Below are positions 1-7,473 of a stretch of DNA of 51,885 nt, in pieces (position 1 is the stretch's first letter; every line of letters starts with the position of its first letter). The position numbers and the translations under genes were made by a program. This DNA comes from Candidatus Accumulibacter meliphilus (GTDB lineage Bacteria > Pseudomonadota > Gammaproteobacteria > Burkholderiales > Rhodocyclaceae). Where the stretch lies: contig QPGA01000009.1 in NCBI GenBank assembly GCA_003332265.1, positions 1 through 51,885 of the forward strand, read 5' to 3'. Under the pieces are notes generated by a model, which had not been told where the DNA came from, did not search any database, and worked only from the letters and a program-made list of their open reading frames with translations.

Positions 1-669
1 CTCGACCGCGACGGACAGCCGGTCGAGTTGTCCCGTTATCTGGGCAAGCCGCTGCTCGTCAACTTCATTTACACGGCCTGTTTCCAGGTCTGCCCGACGA
101 CCACCCGCAACCTGCAGAAAGCGCTCGAAAATACGGTCAGCGTGATGGGCGCCGATCGCTTCAACGTCATCAGCATCGGCTTCAACCAGCCTTTCGACTC
201 GCCGGCCGCCTTGCGGGATTTTTCCCGGCAATACGGCATCGATCTGCCGAACTGGAATTTTCTCAGCCCGGCAACGGCGATCGTCGACTCGTTGACGGCT
301 CACTTCGGCTTCCGCTTCGTCGCCACCGCGGCCGGCTTCGACCACCTCAACCAGGTGACGATGGTCAACGCCGAAGGCAAGATCGTGCGCCAGGTCTATG
401 GCGAGAAATTCACCGCCGAAGACCTCGCCGAACCGCTCAAGCTGCTGATCACCGGTTCCGCCATCCCGCCCGAGACCGGCACCCTGCAGGAGATCATGGA
501 ACGTATCCGCATCATCTGCTCGGTCTACGATCCCCGGACCGGAAGCTACCGCACCGACTACTCGCTTTATTTCATGTTCGCCGGCTTCCTGACCTTCGTC
601 TTCTTCATGATCTACCTGTCGATCAACTTCTGGAAAAATCGGCGCCGCGACGAGCCCAAGGCGCGCTGA
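1..669 (+). CDS. SCO1/SenC-type copper-binding protein, 5' end outside window
   Basis: The reading frame is open from base 1, so the true start lies upstream and the in-frame TTG at 28 is not a convincing start. A thioredoxin-like domain carries the SCO1 signature CFQVCP (CxxxCP) and, further on, a conserved-type His in FDHLNQ; together these are the usual copper ligands. A C-terminal hydrophobic helix (around FMFAGFLTFVFFMIY) followed by a basic tail would anchor it in the inner membrane, which is unusual because SCO1 proteins normally have an N-terminal anchor; that end is not visible here. Known family role: delivery of copper to the CuA site of cytochrome oxidase, or thiol redox in the periplasm. 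It stands upstream of the cytochrome b operon, separated by two unrelated genes. Confidence 0.85.
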   Translation, partial: LDRDGQPVELSRYLGKPLLVNFIYTACFQVCPTTTRNLQKALENTVSVMGADRFNVISIGFNQPFDSPAALRDFSRQYGIDLPNWNFLSPATAIVDSLTAHFGFRFVATAAGFDHLNQVTMVNAEGKIVRQVYGEKFTAEDLAEPLKLLITGSAIPPETGTLQEIMERIRIICSVYDPRTGSYRTDYSLYFMFAGFLTFVFFMIYLSINFWKNRRRDEPKAR

Positions 670-670
670 T

Positions 671-690
671 CGGCGAGCGCCAGCTCGCCG
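671..690. terminator. Hairpin between convergent genes
   Basis: A perfect 8-bp stem, CGGCGAGC / GCTCGCCG with loop GCCA, sits in the 29-bp gap between the stop codons of two converging genes. There is no T-tract on either side, so if it stops transcription it is not a classical intrinsic terminator; it could work on both strands. Confidence 0.5.
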
Positions 691-698
691 CGCGCCTG

Positions 699-1259
699 TC
701 ACTCCCGTGCTGGCCGCTCACCAAGCCGCTGCCAGAGGCGACTGAAATCAAAATCCATGGCGCAGCCCGACAGCTCGAAATGATGCGTTTCGTTCGAGAA
801 ATCAGCGACCTTGCGGTACTCGCCGGCAAACAACTGGTACACCTTGGCCTTGTGCGCCTGTGGGTAAACCAGCACATAGTGAGTCACCCCTTCGCTACGG
901 TAGAGCTCGAACTTGACGACTTCGTCACGGCGGGCGGTCGGTCGGGAGACCACCTCAAAAATCAGCTCAGGCGCACGCGTCAGGCGATCGCCCGCGGGGG
1001 TGTAGCAGATCACCAGCACGTCCGGCCGGACGACAGTATCGTCGGCGAATTCGACGTCGATCTCGAACAGCGCCTGGCACTGCGGACAGTCGTCGAGCGA
1101 TTCATCGAGTTGCCTGAAAATGGCGGCGCTGAGTTGCTGATGCGCCAGCGCAGGAGAAGGCGCCATGGCCAGCGGCGCGCCGTGAATCAACTCCCAATTG
1201 CCTTCCCAGAGCAGGTAGTCCTGCACCGTATAGCTTTCCGACACCGCCCGATCGCTCAT
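699..1259 (-). CDS. Uma2 family endonuclease-like protein (DUF820)
   Basis: A 186-residue protein of the Uma2/DUF820 family, which has a PD-(D/E)XK nuclease fold. Visible family motifs are WELIHG near residue 23, VRPDVLV near 79 and PELIFEV near 97; the Glu, Asp and Glu in these would form the acidic site. I chose the ATG at 1259 because GGAGAGAAGG lies just upstream; the frame remains open back to 1394 but that extension has no family similarity. Function is unproven for the family, although the fold suggests DNA cleavage. It converges on the SCO1 gene. Confidence 0.8.
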   Translation of the reverse strand: MSDRAVSESYTVQDYLLWEGNWELIHGAPLAMAPSPALAHQQLSAAIFRQLDESLDDCPQCQALFEIDVEFADDTVVRPDVLVICYTPAGDRLTRAPELIFEVVSRPTARRDEVVKFELYRSEGVTHYVLVYPQAHKAKVYQLFAGEYRKVADFSNETHHFELSGCAMDFDFSRLWQRLGERPARE

Positions 1260-1618
1260 CACCTTCTCTCCGTCTGGCGAAGTTTCTCCGCTGTGCTGCA
1301 AGCGTGGCTCCTCGCCAAAATAGTACGCTACATTAGCGCCTGCAAGTGTCGCGAGCTTGCAGCCAACGCAAACGCCCGACCATTGCCCGACCATTGCCCG
1401 AGCATTGCCTAACGGTCATTACACCTGCAGACACGCCAAATCATGAAAGTCATGACCGTCTCCCCCTCTTCCCCGGCCCTTCTCCCGCAGTGAGGAGAAG
1501 GGAGGTTCGTGAGTCGCATACGCGACTTTCACATTAACGTTCCCATGCGCTGTCGCCTCACTTCGCGATGCGCAAAAGCCACTCGCACGCCAGGCAAACC
1601 GCCCTTCCGGAGCAGCCA
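1260..1618. other. Intergenic region with a structured repeat
   Basis: No gene was recognised here. The stretch holds one copy of the ~120-bp structured repeat (1411-1536) and, before it, a short run of CATTGCCCGAC-type direct repeats near 1379-1410. Confidence 0.6.
1411..1536 (-). repeat. ~120-bp structured dispersed repeat, copy 1 (reverse orientation)
   Basis: Read on the minus strand, this begins with GTGAAAGTCGCGTATGCGAC, continues through a CCCTTCTCC...GGGAGAAGGG hairpin, then GGTCATGACTTTCATGATT, and ends with TGACCGTTA. The same order of blocks is found at 20548-20666, 43749-43876 and 43879-43999. This is the most divergent copy, especially in its last third. Confidence 0.8.
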
Positions 1619-2083
1619 TTGAGCGCCGTCGTTCTCTTCCGCCCCGAAATCCCGCCGAACACCGGCAATGTCATTCGTCTGTGTGCCAACACCGGCTGCG
1701 AACTGCACCTCGTCGAACCGCTCGGCTTCCGCTGGGAAGACCGCTCGCTGAAGCGTGCCGGCCTCGACTATCACGAGTTCGCACGCGTTTTTCGGCACGC
1801 CGACTGGGACGCCTGCAAGCAGGCCCTGAGTGGGCGGCGCCGCTTCGCGATCAGCACGCGCGGCGGACGCCGTTTCGACGATCCCGACTTCGCTACCGAC
1901 GACGTCTTCGTCTTCGGCCAGGAGAGCAGCGGCCTACCGGCCGAGGTGATGGCCGAATTCGCCGCCGAGCAGCGCCTGCGCCTGCCGATGCGGCCCGGGC
2001 AACGCAGCCTCAACCTCTCGAATGCGGTCGCGGTGATGGTTTTCGAAGCCTGGCGGCAACAGGGTTTTGCCGACGGCGTCTAA
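1619..2083 (+). CDS. trmL: tRNA (cytidine(34)-2'-O)-methyltransferase TrmL
   Basis: A SPOUT-family methyltransferase that 2'-O-methylates the wobble nucleotide of certain leucine tRNAs. The N-terminus contains the family pattern LFRPEIPPNTGN; the trefoil-knot cofactor loops FGQESSGLP and SLNLSNAVAV are present near the C-terminus. I prefer the TTG start at 1619 (154 residues, matching the ~155 of the family, GGAG eight bases upstream). The ATG at 1568 would add a non-conserved basic tail of 17 residues. The gene stands alone, followed by the promoter of the cytochrome b operon. Confidence 0.9.
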   Translation: MSAVVLFRPEIPPNTGNVIRLCANTGCELHLVEPLGFRWEDRSLKRAGLDYHEFARVFRHADWDACKQALSGRRRFAISTRGGRRFDDPDFATDDVFVFGQESSGLPAEVMAEFAAEQRLRLPMRPGQRSLNLSNAVAVMVFEAWRQQGFADGV

Positions 2084-2136
2084 GCCAGCATCAGTGGTCT
2101 CGCGCCAGGCCAGGACCGTCATGGCATGTTTTGTAT

Positions 2137-2178
2137 TTGACTCGTGTCAAGTCGCCTCCAGCCCGCAGTCTATATAAT
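2137..2178 (+). promoter_or_regulatory. FNR/FixK-type operator and -10 box of the cytochrome b operon
   Basis: A perfect palindrome TTGAC-N4-GTCAA occupies 2137-2150 and a consensus -10 box TATAAT lies at 2173-2178. If 2178 is -7, transcription starts at 2185 and the palindrome centre is at -41.5, the classical class II activator position. There is no good -35 box at 17 bp, as expected for an activator-dependent promoter. FNR/ANR/FixK consensus sites are TTGAT-N4-ATCAA with C/G tolerated at the inner position in the FixK branch. The regulator itself is not in this window. Confidence 0.65.
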
Positions 2179-2187
2179 CACCGGCTA

Positions 2188-2229
2188 ATGATTATTCTCA
2201 ACCACGCTTCAGAGGCCTCCGGCAGGTGA
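2188..2229 (+). other. Possible 13-codon leader ORF coupled to the cytochrome b gene
   Basis: An ATG at 2188, only three bases after the predicted transcription start, opens a 13-codon ORF. Its TGA overlaps the GTG start of the next gene as GTGA. This may be chance, or it may provide translational coupling to a gene that otherwise has a weak ribosome binding site. Confidence 0.3.
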
Positions 2230-3797
2230 GCTTCCACGCAGCATTGCGCAACGGCACAAAGAGCATTTTTCTGCGTGTTGAAGAAGCCTTCGATCACCCG
2301 TTCAGCGGCCAGGACAACCCCCTGCGCCATCTCGGCGCGATGGGTCTCTATCTGCTGTGGATCGTCGTCGGCAGCGGTCTGTATCTCTACACCGTTCTCG
2401 ACACCGGCATCGATGCGGTCTACCACTCCATCGGCCATCTCTCCCAAGAGCAGTGGTACCTCGGCGGCGTCCTGCGCAGCCTGCATCGCTACGCCTCGGA
2501 CGGCTTCATGCTGGTGATGATGCTGCATCTGCTTCGCGAATGGTCCTACGGTCGCTATTACGGCTTCCGCCTTTACTCGTGGATGACCGGCATTCCGCTG
2601 ATCTGGCTGGCCTATATCGCGGGCATCGGCGGCTACTGGATCGTCTGGGACGAACTCGCGCAATTGTCGGCCACCGCGACCACCGAACTGCTCGACTGGC
2701 TGCCGATCTTCAGCGAGCCTTCGGCGCGCAACTTCATGTCGCCGAGCGCAATCAGCGACCGCTTCTTCACGGTCCTGATTTTCATTCATCTCGGCGTGCC
2801 GCTGCTACTGATCCTCGGCCTGTGGGCACACGTCCATCGCGTCGCTCACGTCGATTACCTGCCGACGCGCCGGGTGATGCTGGCTACCGCCGCTGCTCTG
2901 ACCCTGCTCGCCCTGTTCCGACCCGCGCTCAGCAACCCGCCGGCCGATCTGGCCAGCGTTCCCGGCACCCTGGCTTTTGACTGGTTCATCCTCTTCATTC
3001 ATCCGCTCACCGACCTGACATCGCCAGCCATCGTCTGGTCGCTGCTCTTCGGCCTGACGGCACTGCTCTTCGCCCTGCCCTTGCTGCCGCACGGCAAGGC
3101 GCAGCCGGTCGCCGTCGTCGACCCGGCCAACTGCACCGGCTGCGACCGCTGTCATGTCGACTGCCCTTATGCGGCAATCTCGATGGCGCCGCACCCGGGC
3201 CGACCTGGCTACCAGCTGGCGATCGTCGACGCCGACCTCTGCGCCAGTTGTGGCATCTGTGCCGGCTCCTGCCCGTCATCAACCCCTTTCCGCCGTCGCG
3301 AGACGCTGATCACCGGCATCGACATGCCGCAACTGCCGGTCAACGCCCTGCGCCAGCAACTCGAACAGGCGCTGGCGCAACTCGCCGGCCGCACCCGCAT
3401 CGTCATTTTCTCCTGCGCGCGCGGTGCCCAGGCCAGCCCTCTGGCCGGCGTCGACACCGCGGTGATTGAGCTGATTTGCACCGGCATGCTGCCGCCGGCC
3501 TTCGTCGAATATGCGCTGCGCGGCGGTGCCGACGGCGTCGTCGTCGCCGCCTGTCGCGGCGGCGGCTGCGACTTCCGCCTCGGCGAGCGCTGGACCAGCG
3601 AGCGCCTGCTCGGCTATCGTGAACCGCACCTGCGCCCCAGCGTACCCCCCTCGCGACTGCAACTACTGCTCGCCTCGGCGCACGACAGCGGCGCCCTGGC
3701 TGCTGCGGTGGCCGAACTCAGAACCCGGATCGAAACCCTCGGGGTTGCGACCGACCGCCTTCCACCCTACCTGCGGAGTGCTTCACATCATGCTTAA
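2226..3797 (+). CDS. Cytochrome b - 2x[4Fe-4S] ferredoxin - MvhD-like fusion protein
   Basis: A 523-residue membrane electron carrier. Residues 1-290 are a cytochrome b/b6 N-terminal domain with two His pairs 14 apart, H87/H101 and H188/H202, for two b hemes. Residues 300-350 hold two ferredoxin clusters: C303, C306, C309, C313 and C339, C342, C345, C349. Residues ~390-455 resemble the delta subunit (MvhD/HdrD-associated) of methyl-viologen-reducing hydrogenase, with Cys at 397, 418, 443 and 448 as likely [2Fe-2S] ligands. I infer transfer between the quinone pool and a low-potential soluble carrier. Start is GTG. The stop overlaps the next ATG by 8 bp, so the two are translationally coupled. 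Homologous in its first half to the fusion at 4394. Confidence 0.85.
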   Translation: MSFHAALRNGTKSIFLRVEEAFDHPFSGQDNPLRHLGAMGLYLLWIVVGSGLYLYTVLDTGIDAVYHSIGHLSQEQWYLGGVLRSLHRYASDGFMLVMMLHLLREWSYGRYYGFRLYSWMTGIPLIWLAYIAGIGGYWIVWDELAQLSATATTELLDWLPIFSEPSARNFMSPSAISDRFFTVLIFIHLGVPLLLILGLWAHVHRVAHVDYLPTRRVMLATAAALTLLALFRPALSNPPADLASVPGTLAFDWFILFIHPLTDLTSPAIVWSLLFGLTALLFALPLLPHGKAQPVAVVDPANCTGCDRCHVDCPYAAISMAPHPGRPGYQLAIVDADLCASCGICAGSCPSSTPFRRRETLITGIDMPQLPVNALRQQLEQALAQLAGRTRIVIFSCARGAQASPLAGVDTAVIELICTGMLPPAFVEYALRGGADGVVVAACRGGGCDFRLGERWTSERLLGYREPHLRPSVPPSRLQLLLASAHDSGALAAAVAELRTRIETLGVATDRLPPYLRSASHHA

Positions 3798-4287
3798 ACC
3801 CGCCGCCATCGTCGGCCAGGTGATCCTCTACGGCGCTTTTGCCGCTTTCATCGGTTATTTCGCCACCTCGCCGACCTACGACCAGATTCCCGACGACGTC
3901 GCGCTGATCAAGCTCTCGATCAGCCACCTCGGCGACCGCGCGTGTCGCAAGCGGACACCCGAAGAGCTGGCCAAGATGCCGCCGAACATGCGCGCACCGA
4001 TGGAATGCCCGCGCGAACGCTCCGACATCAATCTCGAAGTAGACCTCGACGGCGAGCCGGTTTTTCGTACCGTGCTGCACCCCACCGGCCTCTACAAGGA
4101 CGGCGTGTCGACCGTCTACAAGCGCTTCGAAGTCAAGGCGGGCACGCACCAGCTGGCAGTCCGGATGAACGACAACCTGATCGTTCCCGGCTTCAACTTC
4201 GTCCAGGAGGAAGAGATCACCCTTGCCCCACGACAGGTAATGGTCGTCGACTTCAACCCGGATCAAGGTGGCCTGTACTTCAAGTGA
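3790..4287 (+). CDS. Membrane-anchored small protein of the cytochrome b operon, unknown family
   Basis: A 165-residue protein that I cannot assign to a family. One N-terminal hydrophobic helix (about residues 6-24) is followed by a soluble domain likely to lie in the periplasm. It has two cysteines (in RACRKR and MECPRE) but no CxxCH heme motif. The end looks beta-rich (VYKRFEVKAGTHQLAVRM). It starts inside the last codons of the upstream fusion gene (8-bp overlap) and lies between two cytochrome b fusions, so it is probably a subunit or assembly partner of that complex. Confidence 0.75.
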   Translation: MLKPAAIVGQVILYGAFAAFIGYFATSPTYDQIPDDVALIKLSISHLGDRACRKRTPEELAKMPPNMRAPMECPRERSDINLEVDLDGEPVFRTVLHPTGLYKDGVSTVYKRFEVKAGTHQLAVRMNDNLIVPGFNFVQEEEITLAPRQVMVVDFNPDQGGLYFK

Positions 4288-4393
4288 TCGCCGCCACTAC
4301 GCATAACTCCAGACGCTGCCGCCGGCACAGGTCCCGGCCCACAGGCACGCAGGCGAGTTCCACGTCAAACAATTTCCCGAGCTGACATCAAAA

Positions 4394-6313
4394 ATGGTCA
4401 AAATCATTCAACAAGTCATCCGCTGGCTGTTCATGCGCATCGAGAACGTGTTCAACGTCGCTTTCGGCGACAAGATGAACCCCTTCTACCACCTCGGCAC
4501 GATCAGCTTCTGGCAATTCTGGTTGCTGCTCATCTCCGGCCTCTACCTTTACATCTTCGCCGACACCGGCGTCCATGACGCCTTCGAATCGGTCGAGAGC
4601 ATCACCCATGACCAGTGGTGGCTGGGCGGCATCCTGCGCAGCGTGCACCGCTACGCCACTGACGGCATGATTCTGACCATGCTGCTACACATGCTGCGGC
4701 ACTTCGCCTACGACCGCTATCGCGGCTTCCGCTCGTTTTCCTGGCTCACCGGCGTCGTCCTGCTGTGGCTGATCTACATCGCCGGCGTCAATGGCTTCAT
4801 GCTCGTCTGGGACAAGCTTGCGCAGTTCGTGGTCATCGCCACCGCCGAGTGGTTCGACATTCTGCCCATGTTCAACGGCACCCTGATCCGCAACTTCCTG
4901 TTCCTTGAAAACGTCAATAGCCGCCTGTTCACCCTGCTCGCCTTCCTGCACATCGGCATCCCGCTGATCATCGGCATCGTGATGTGGGTGCACGTGCAGC
5001 GCGTCCCGCGGGCGCACATCAATCCGCCGCGCCCGATCGCCATCGCCGTGACCCTGATGTTCCTGGCGCTGTCGCTGGTCAAGCCAATCCTCAGCCAGGG
5101 TGGCGAAGCCGACATGGCGGTAGTCCCGACCGGCATTGCCTTCGACTGGTTCGAGTTGCCGGTGCTGGCGCTGGTCTACGTCACCGACCCCCTGCACCTC
5201 TGGTTCTGGGTCATCGGCCTCAGCGTCCTGCTGCTCCTCGTTCCCTGGCTACCGCCGAAGCGACTCGGCTCGGCCAAGGCAGTGACCTCGATCACCTTCC
5301 AGCCCGATCACAGATCGGTCAGCGCCCGCTTTGGCGAAACCCTGCTCGACGCCGGCCTGCGTCAGGCCATCAACCTGCCCTACGAATGCCGTAACGGCGG
5401 CTGTGGCGTCTGCAAATGCACCGTCCTGCAAGGCAAGGTCGACCCCGGCCTGTACCAGCCGAGCGCGCTGTCCGACGCCGAACTGGCGCAGGGCAAAGTG
5501 CTCTCCTGCTGCGCCACCGCCCTCGAAGACGTGACCATCGAGTACCAGGCCAGTGCTGCCAGCAGCCGCATCCCGGAGTACACCGCCCGCGTCGTCAAGA
5601 TGGAGAAGCTCACCTACGACGTCATGCGCGTCCTGCTCAAACTGCCGGAAGGCCAGGCGATCAGCTTCAAGGCCGGCCAGTACGTGAACATCATCCTCGA
5701 CGACGGCCAGCGACGCGCCTTCTCCTTCGCCAACCCGCCGCACGAACCCGAGTTCGTCGAGTTGCAGATCCGTCTGATGACTGGCGGCAAGTTCACCACG
5801 CACGTCTTCGAGACGATGAAAGTAGGCGACGAGATCCGCTTCGAAGGCCCGATCGGCGACTTCAGCCTGCGCGAATCCGAGCGCCCGATCGTCTTCGTCG
5901 CCGGCGCCACCGGCTTCGCCCCGGTCAAGAGCATGGTCGAAGACGCTTTCAAGCGCGGTCTCAAGCGCCAGATCCATCTCTACTGGGGCGTCAGGACTCT
6001 CAAGGATCTCTACCTTCCCGAACTGCCGACGCGCTGGGCGCAGGAACACGACAACTTCCACTTCATCCCCGTGCTCTCCGAACCCGAGTCGGAAACCGCC
6101 TGGAGCGGCCGCACCGGCCTGGTCCACGAAGCCATCCTCGAAGACTTCCCCGAGCTCAAGGAACACGAAATCTACGCCTGCGGCTCGGTGCGCATGGTCG
6201 AAGCCATCTTCCCCTTCCTCAAGCAGCACGGTGCAGAAGACGGCGCCTGCTTCTCCGATGCCTTCAGCGTCTCGGCCAGGTCGATGGCCTTCCAGCCCAG
6301 GCAGCGGTCGTAG
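4394..6313 (+). CDS. Cytochrome b - [2Fe-2S] ferredoxin - flavin/NAD(P) oxidoreductase fusion
   Basis: A 639-residue fusion. Residues 1-290 are a cytochrome b/b6 domain with heme ligand pairs H85/H99 and H186/H200. Residues 296-385 are a plant-type [2Fe-2S] ferredoxin with C332, C337, C340 and C372. Residues 395-625 are a ferredoxin-NADP reductase-like module with FAD motif RAFSF (441-445), NAD(P) motif GATGFAPV (504-511) and CGSVRM near the end. It could pass electrons between quinol and NAD(P)H in either direction. From memory, a cytochrome b/b6 fused to flavin and NAD(P) domains was highlighted in Accumulibacter genome work as a possible route for anaerobic reoxidation of quinol. It is the third gene of the putative FNR-controlled operon, 106 bp after the preceding gene. 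Confidence 0.9.
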   Translation: MVKIIQQVIRWLFMRIENVFNVAFGDKMNPFYHLGTISFWQFWLLLISGLYLYIFADTGVHDAFESVESITHDQWWLGGILRSVHRYATDGMILTMLLHMLRHFAYDRYRGFRSFSWLTGVVLLWLIYIAGVNGFMLVWDKLAQFVVIATAEWFDILPMFNGTLIRNFLFLENVNSRLFTLLAFLHIGIPLIIGIVMWVHVQRVPRAHINPPRPIAIAVTLMFLALSLVKPILSQGGEADMAVVPTGIAFDWFELPVLALVYVTDPLHLWFWVIGLSVLLLLVPWLPPKRLGSAKAVTSITFQPDHRSVSARFGETLLDAGLRQAINLPYECRNGGCGVCKCTVLQGKVDPGLYQPSALSDAELAQGKVLSCCATALEDVTIEYQASAASSRIPEYTARVVKMEKLTYDVMRVLLKLPEGQAISFKAGQYVNIILDDGQRRAFSFANPPHEPEFVELQIRLMTGGKFTTHVFETMKVGDEIRFEGPIGDFSLRESERPIVFVAGATGFAPVKSMVEDAFKRGLKRQIHLYWGVRTLKDLYLPELPTRWAQEHDNFHFIPVLSEPESETAWSGRTGLVHEAILEDFPELKEHEIYACGSVRMVEAIFPFLKQHGAEDGACFSDAFSVSARSMAFQPRQRS

Positions 6314-6361
6314 CCCGCCGGGGGCCTGGAGAGACTGATCACCCGCGCCAGCCGCTTCGAG

Positions 6362-6400
6362 CCCCTCGCCCCTCGCGGGAGAGGGGTTGGGGAGAGGGGG
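6362..6400. repeat. GC-rich hairpin repeat (CCCCTC...GAGGGGTTGGGGAGAGGGG type)
   Basis: A short inverted repeat, CCCCTCGC / GCGGGAGAGGGG, followed by TTGGGGAGAGGGG. The same unit recurs near 16580, 17170 and 17761, and in inverted form near 16963 and 17551. Repeats of this type are common between genes in proteobacterial genomes. Confidence 0.6.
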
Positions 6401-6456
6401 CCAGCAGCCAGTCAACCGCCCCCAGCCAACATCCACCCCTTCGCCAGGACAAGCCC

Positions 6457-6804
6457 ATGATCACCGTCATCGTCGAATTCAAGCTCCCCCAGACTCTGTC
6501 CAGAGAACAGGCCCAGGCCACTTTCCAGAGCACGGCGCCAAAATACCAGGGCATGCCCGGCCTGATTCGCAAGTACTACTTTCTTTCCGAAGACGGCAAC
6601 CGCGCTGGCGGCATCTATCTCTGGAACACGCGTGCCGACGCCGATCGGGTCTACACGCAAGAATGGAAAGCCTTCGTCCGCGGCAAATACGCCAGCGAGC
6701 CGTCGCTCACCTTCCTCGAATGCCCGCTGGTCGTCGACAACCTCACGCAGGAAATCATTGCCGACCAGGCAGTTCAAGGCGAGATAGCGCCCGCCACTCG
6801 GTAA
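6457..6804 (+). CDS. YdhR-like dimeric alpha-beta barrel (monooxygenase-like) protein
   Basis: A 115-residue protein resembling the YdhR/antibiotic biosynthesis monooxygenase fold. The family pattern is an N-terminal strand ending in VEFKLP, then PGLIRKYYF, GGIYLWNTR and a C-terminal strand around FLECPLVV. No cofactor site is obvious; catalytic activity is not established for the family. I chose the ATG at 6457 because the upstream open frame runs through the GC-rich repeat and is antisense-like to the preceding gene. It is followed 28 bp later by a thioesterase gene and may be co-transcribed with it. Confidence 0.75.
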   Translation: MITVIVEFKLPQTLSREQAQATFQSTAPKYQGMPGLIRKYYFLSEDGNRAGGIYLWNTRADADRVYTQEWKAFVRGKYASEPSLTFLECPLVVDNLTQEIIADQAVQGEIAPATR

Positions 6805-6832
6805 CGCCCACCACTACAGAAAGGAAGCAAAA

Positions 6833-7309
6833 ATGCCCGACAAAGCTTTTCAGGATTTTTATCCGGAGGATTTCAGTCATTGCTACGGATGCGGCAAAAG
6901 CAATGAACACGGCCATCATTTGAAGAGCTATTGGGATGGCGAGACGACCGTTGCCCGCTTTACACCCCGGCACTACCACACCGGCGGCGTCCCCGGCAAT
7001 GTCTACGGCGGGCTGATTGCCTCCCTGCTTGATTGCCACGGAGCCGCATCGGCGGCGGCCGCCGCGTGCAAGGCAGAAGGTCGCGAAATGGGCGGCGCGC
7101 CGCCGATGCGCTTTGTCACCGCCTCGCTCAAGGTCGACTATCTCCGCCCGACGCCCATCGACGCCGAACTGGAAGTCCGCGGCGAAATCGTCGAAGTCAA
7201 AGCGCGCAAAGTCACCGTCAGCCTGTCCTTGACTGCCCATGGCGAAGTTTGCGCGCGCGGACACATGATCGCCGTGCGACTGCCCGATGCGGCAGCGAAA
7301 AAGCATTAG
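6833..7309 (+). CDS. PaaI-type hotdog-fold thioesterase
   Basis: A 158-residue hotdog protein likely to hydrolyse acyl- or aryl-CoA thioesters. The segment GGVPGNVYGGLIASLLDCHG includes the helix and the catalytic-type Asp of PaaI/YbgC relatives; LKVDYLRPTP and GHMIAVRL are typical hotdog strands. The N-terminus has CYGCGKSNEHG, a Cys-rich start found in one PaaI subgroup. AGAAAGGAAG upstream serves as ribosome binding site. Confidence 0.8.
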   Translation: MPDKAFQDFYPEDFSHCYGCGKSNEHGHHLKSYWDGETTVARFTPRHYHTGGVPGNVYGGLIASLLDCHGAASAAAAACKAEGREMGGAPPMRFVTASLKVDYLRPTPIDAELEVRGEIVEVKARKVTVSLSLTAHGEVCARGHMIAVRLPDAAAKKH

Positions 7310-7396
7310 GCAGGCTGCGACGACGGCATAGCCGAAACCTTGGCCGGCTTAACGGGAAGCCCTGAACCATGCAGGCTGCCAGCGAAAAGCGCCGAA

Positions 7397-7416
7397 GCGG
7401 GGGAAGTCTCCCCCGC
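7397..7416. other. 8-bp hairpin downstream of variable repeat 1
   Basis: A perfect stem GCGGGGGA / TCCCCCGC with a 4-base loop (GACT on the coding minus strand). It lies about 70 bp beyond the end of variable repeat 1 and 58 bp after the stop codon of the target gene. An identical hairpin lies at the same distance after variable repeat 2 (12918-12937). DGR targets elsewhere carry a hairpin just after the variable repeat that stimulates retrohoming; this may be that element, or a terminator. Confidence 0.6.
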
Positions 7417-7473
7417 ACCCCCTCCAGAGTCAGCGCACCCGAGCTCCAGAGGCCAGAGGAGCAGAGGCCAGAG

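Noticed and set aside
1568-1618. Longer trmL start at ATG 1568
   Set aside because: It would add 17 non-conserved residues; the TTG at 1619 has a ribosome site and gives the family length.
2137-2178. Ordinary sigma-70 promoter using TTGACT as -35
   Set aside because: The spacing to TATAAT would be 30 bp; the palindrome at -41.5 explains TTGAC better as an activator half-site.
6362-6400. GC-rich CCCCTC/GAGGGG repeats as intrinsic terminators
   Set aside because: No T-tract follows and several copies lie far from gene ends; they look like dispersed repeats.
5249-6436. 395-codon open frame antisense to the cytochrome b - FNR fusion
   Set aside because: Shadow frame of a high-GC gene; the plus-strand protein has all cofactor motifs.
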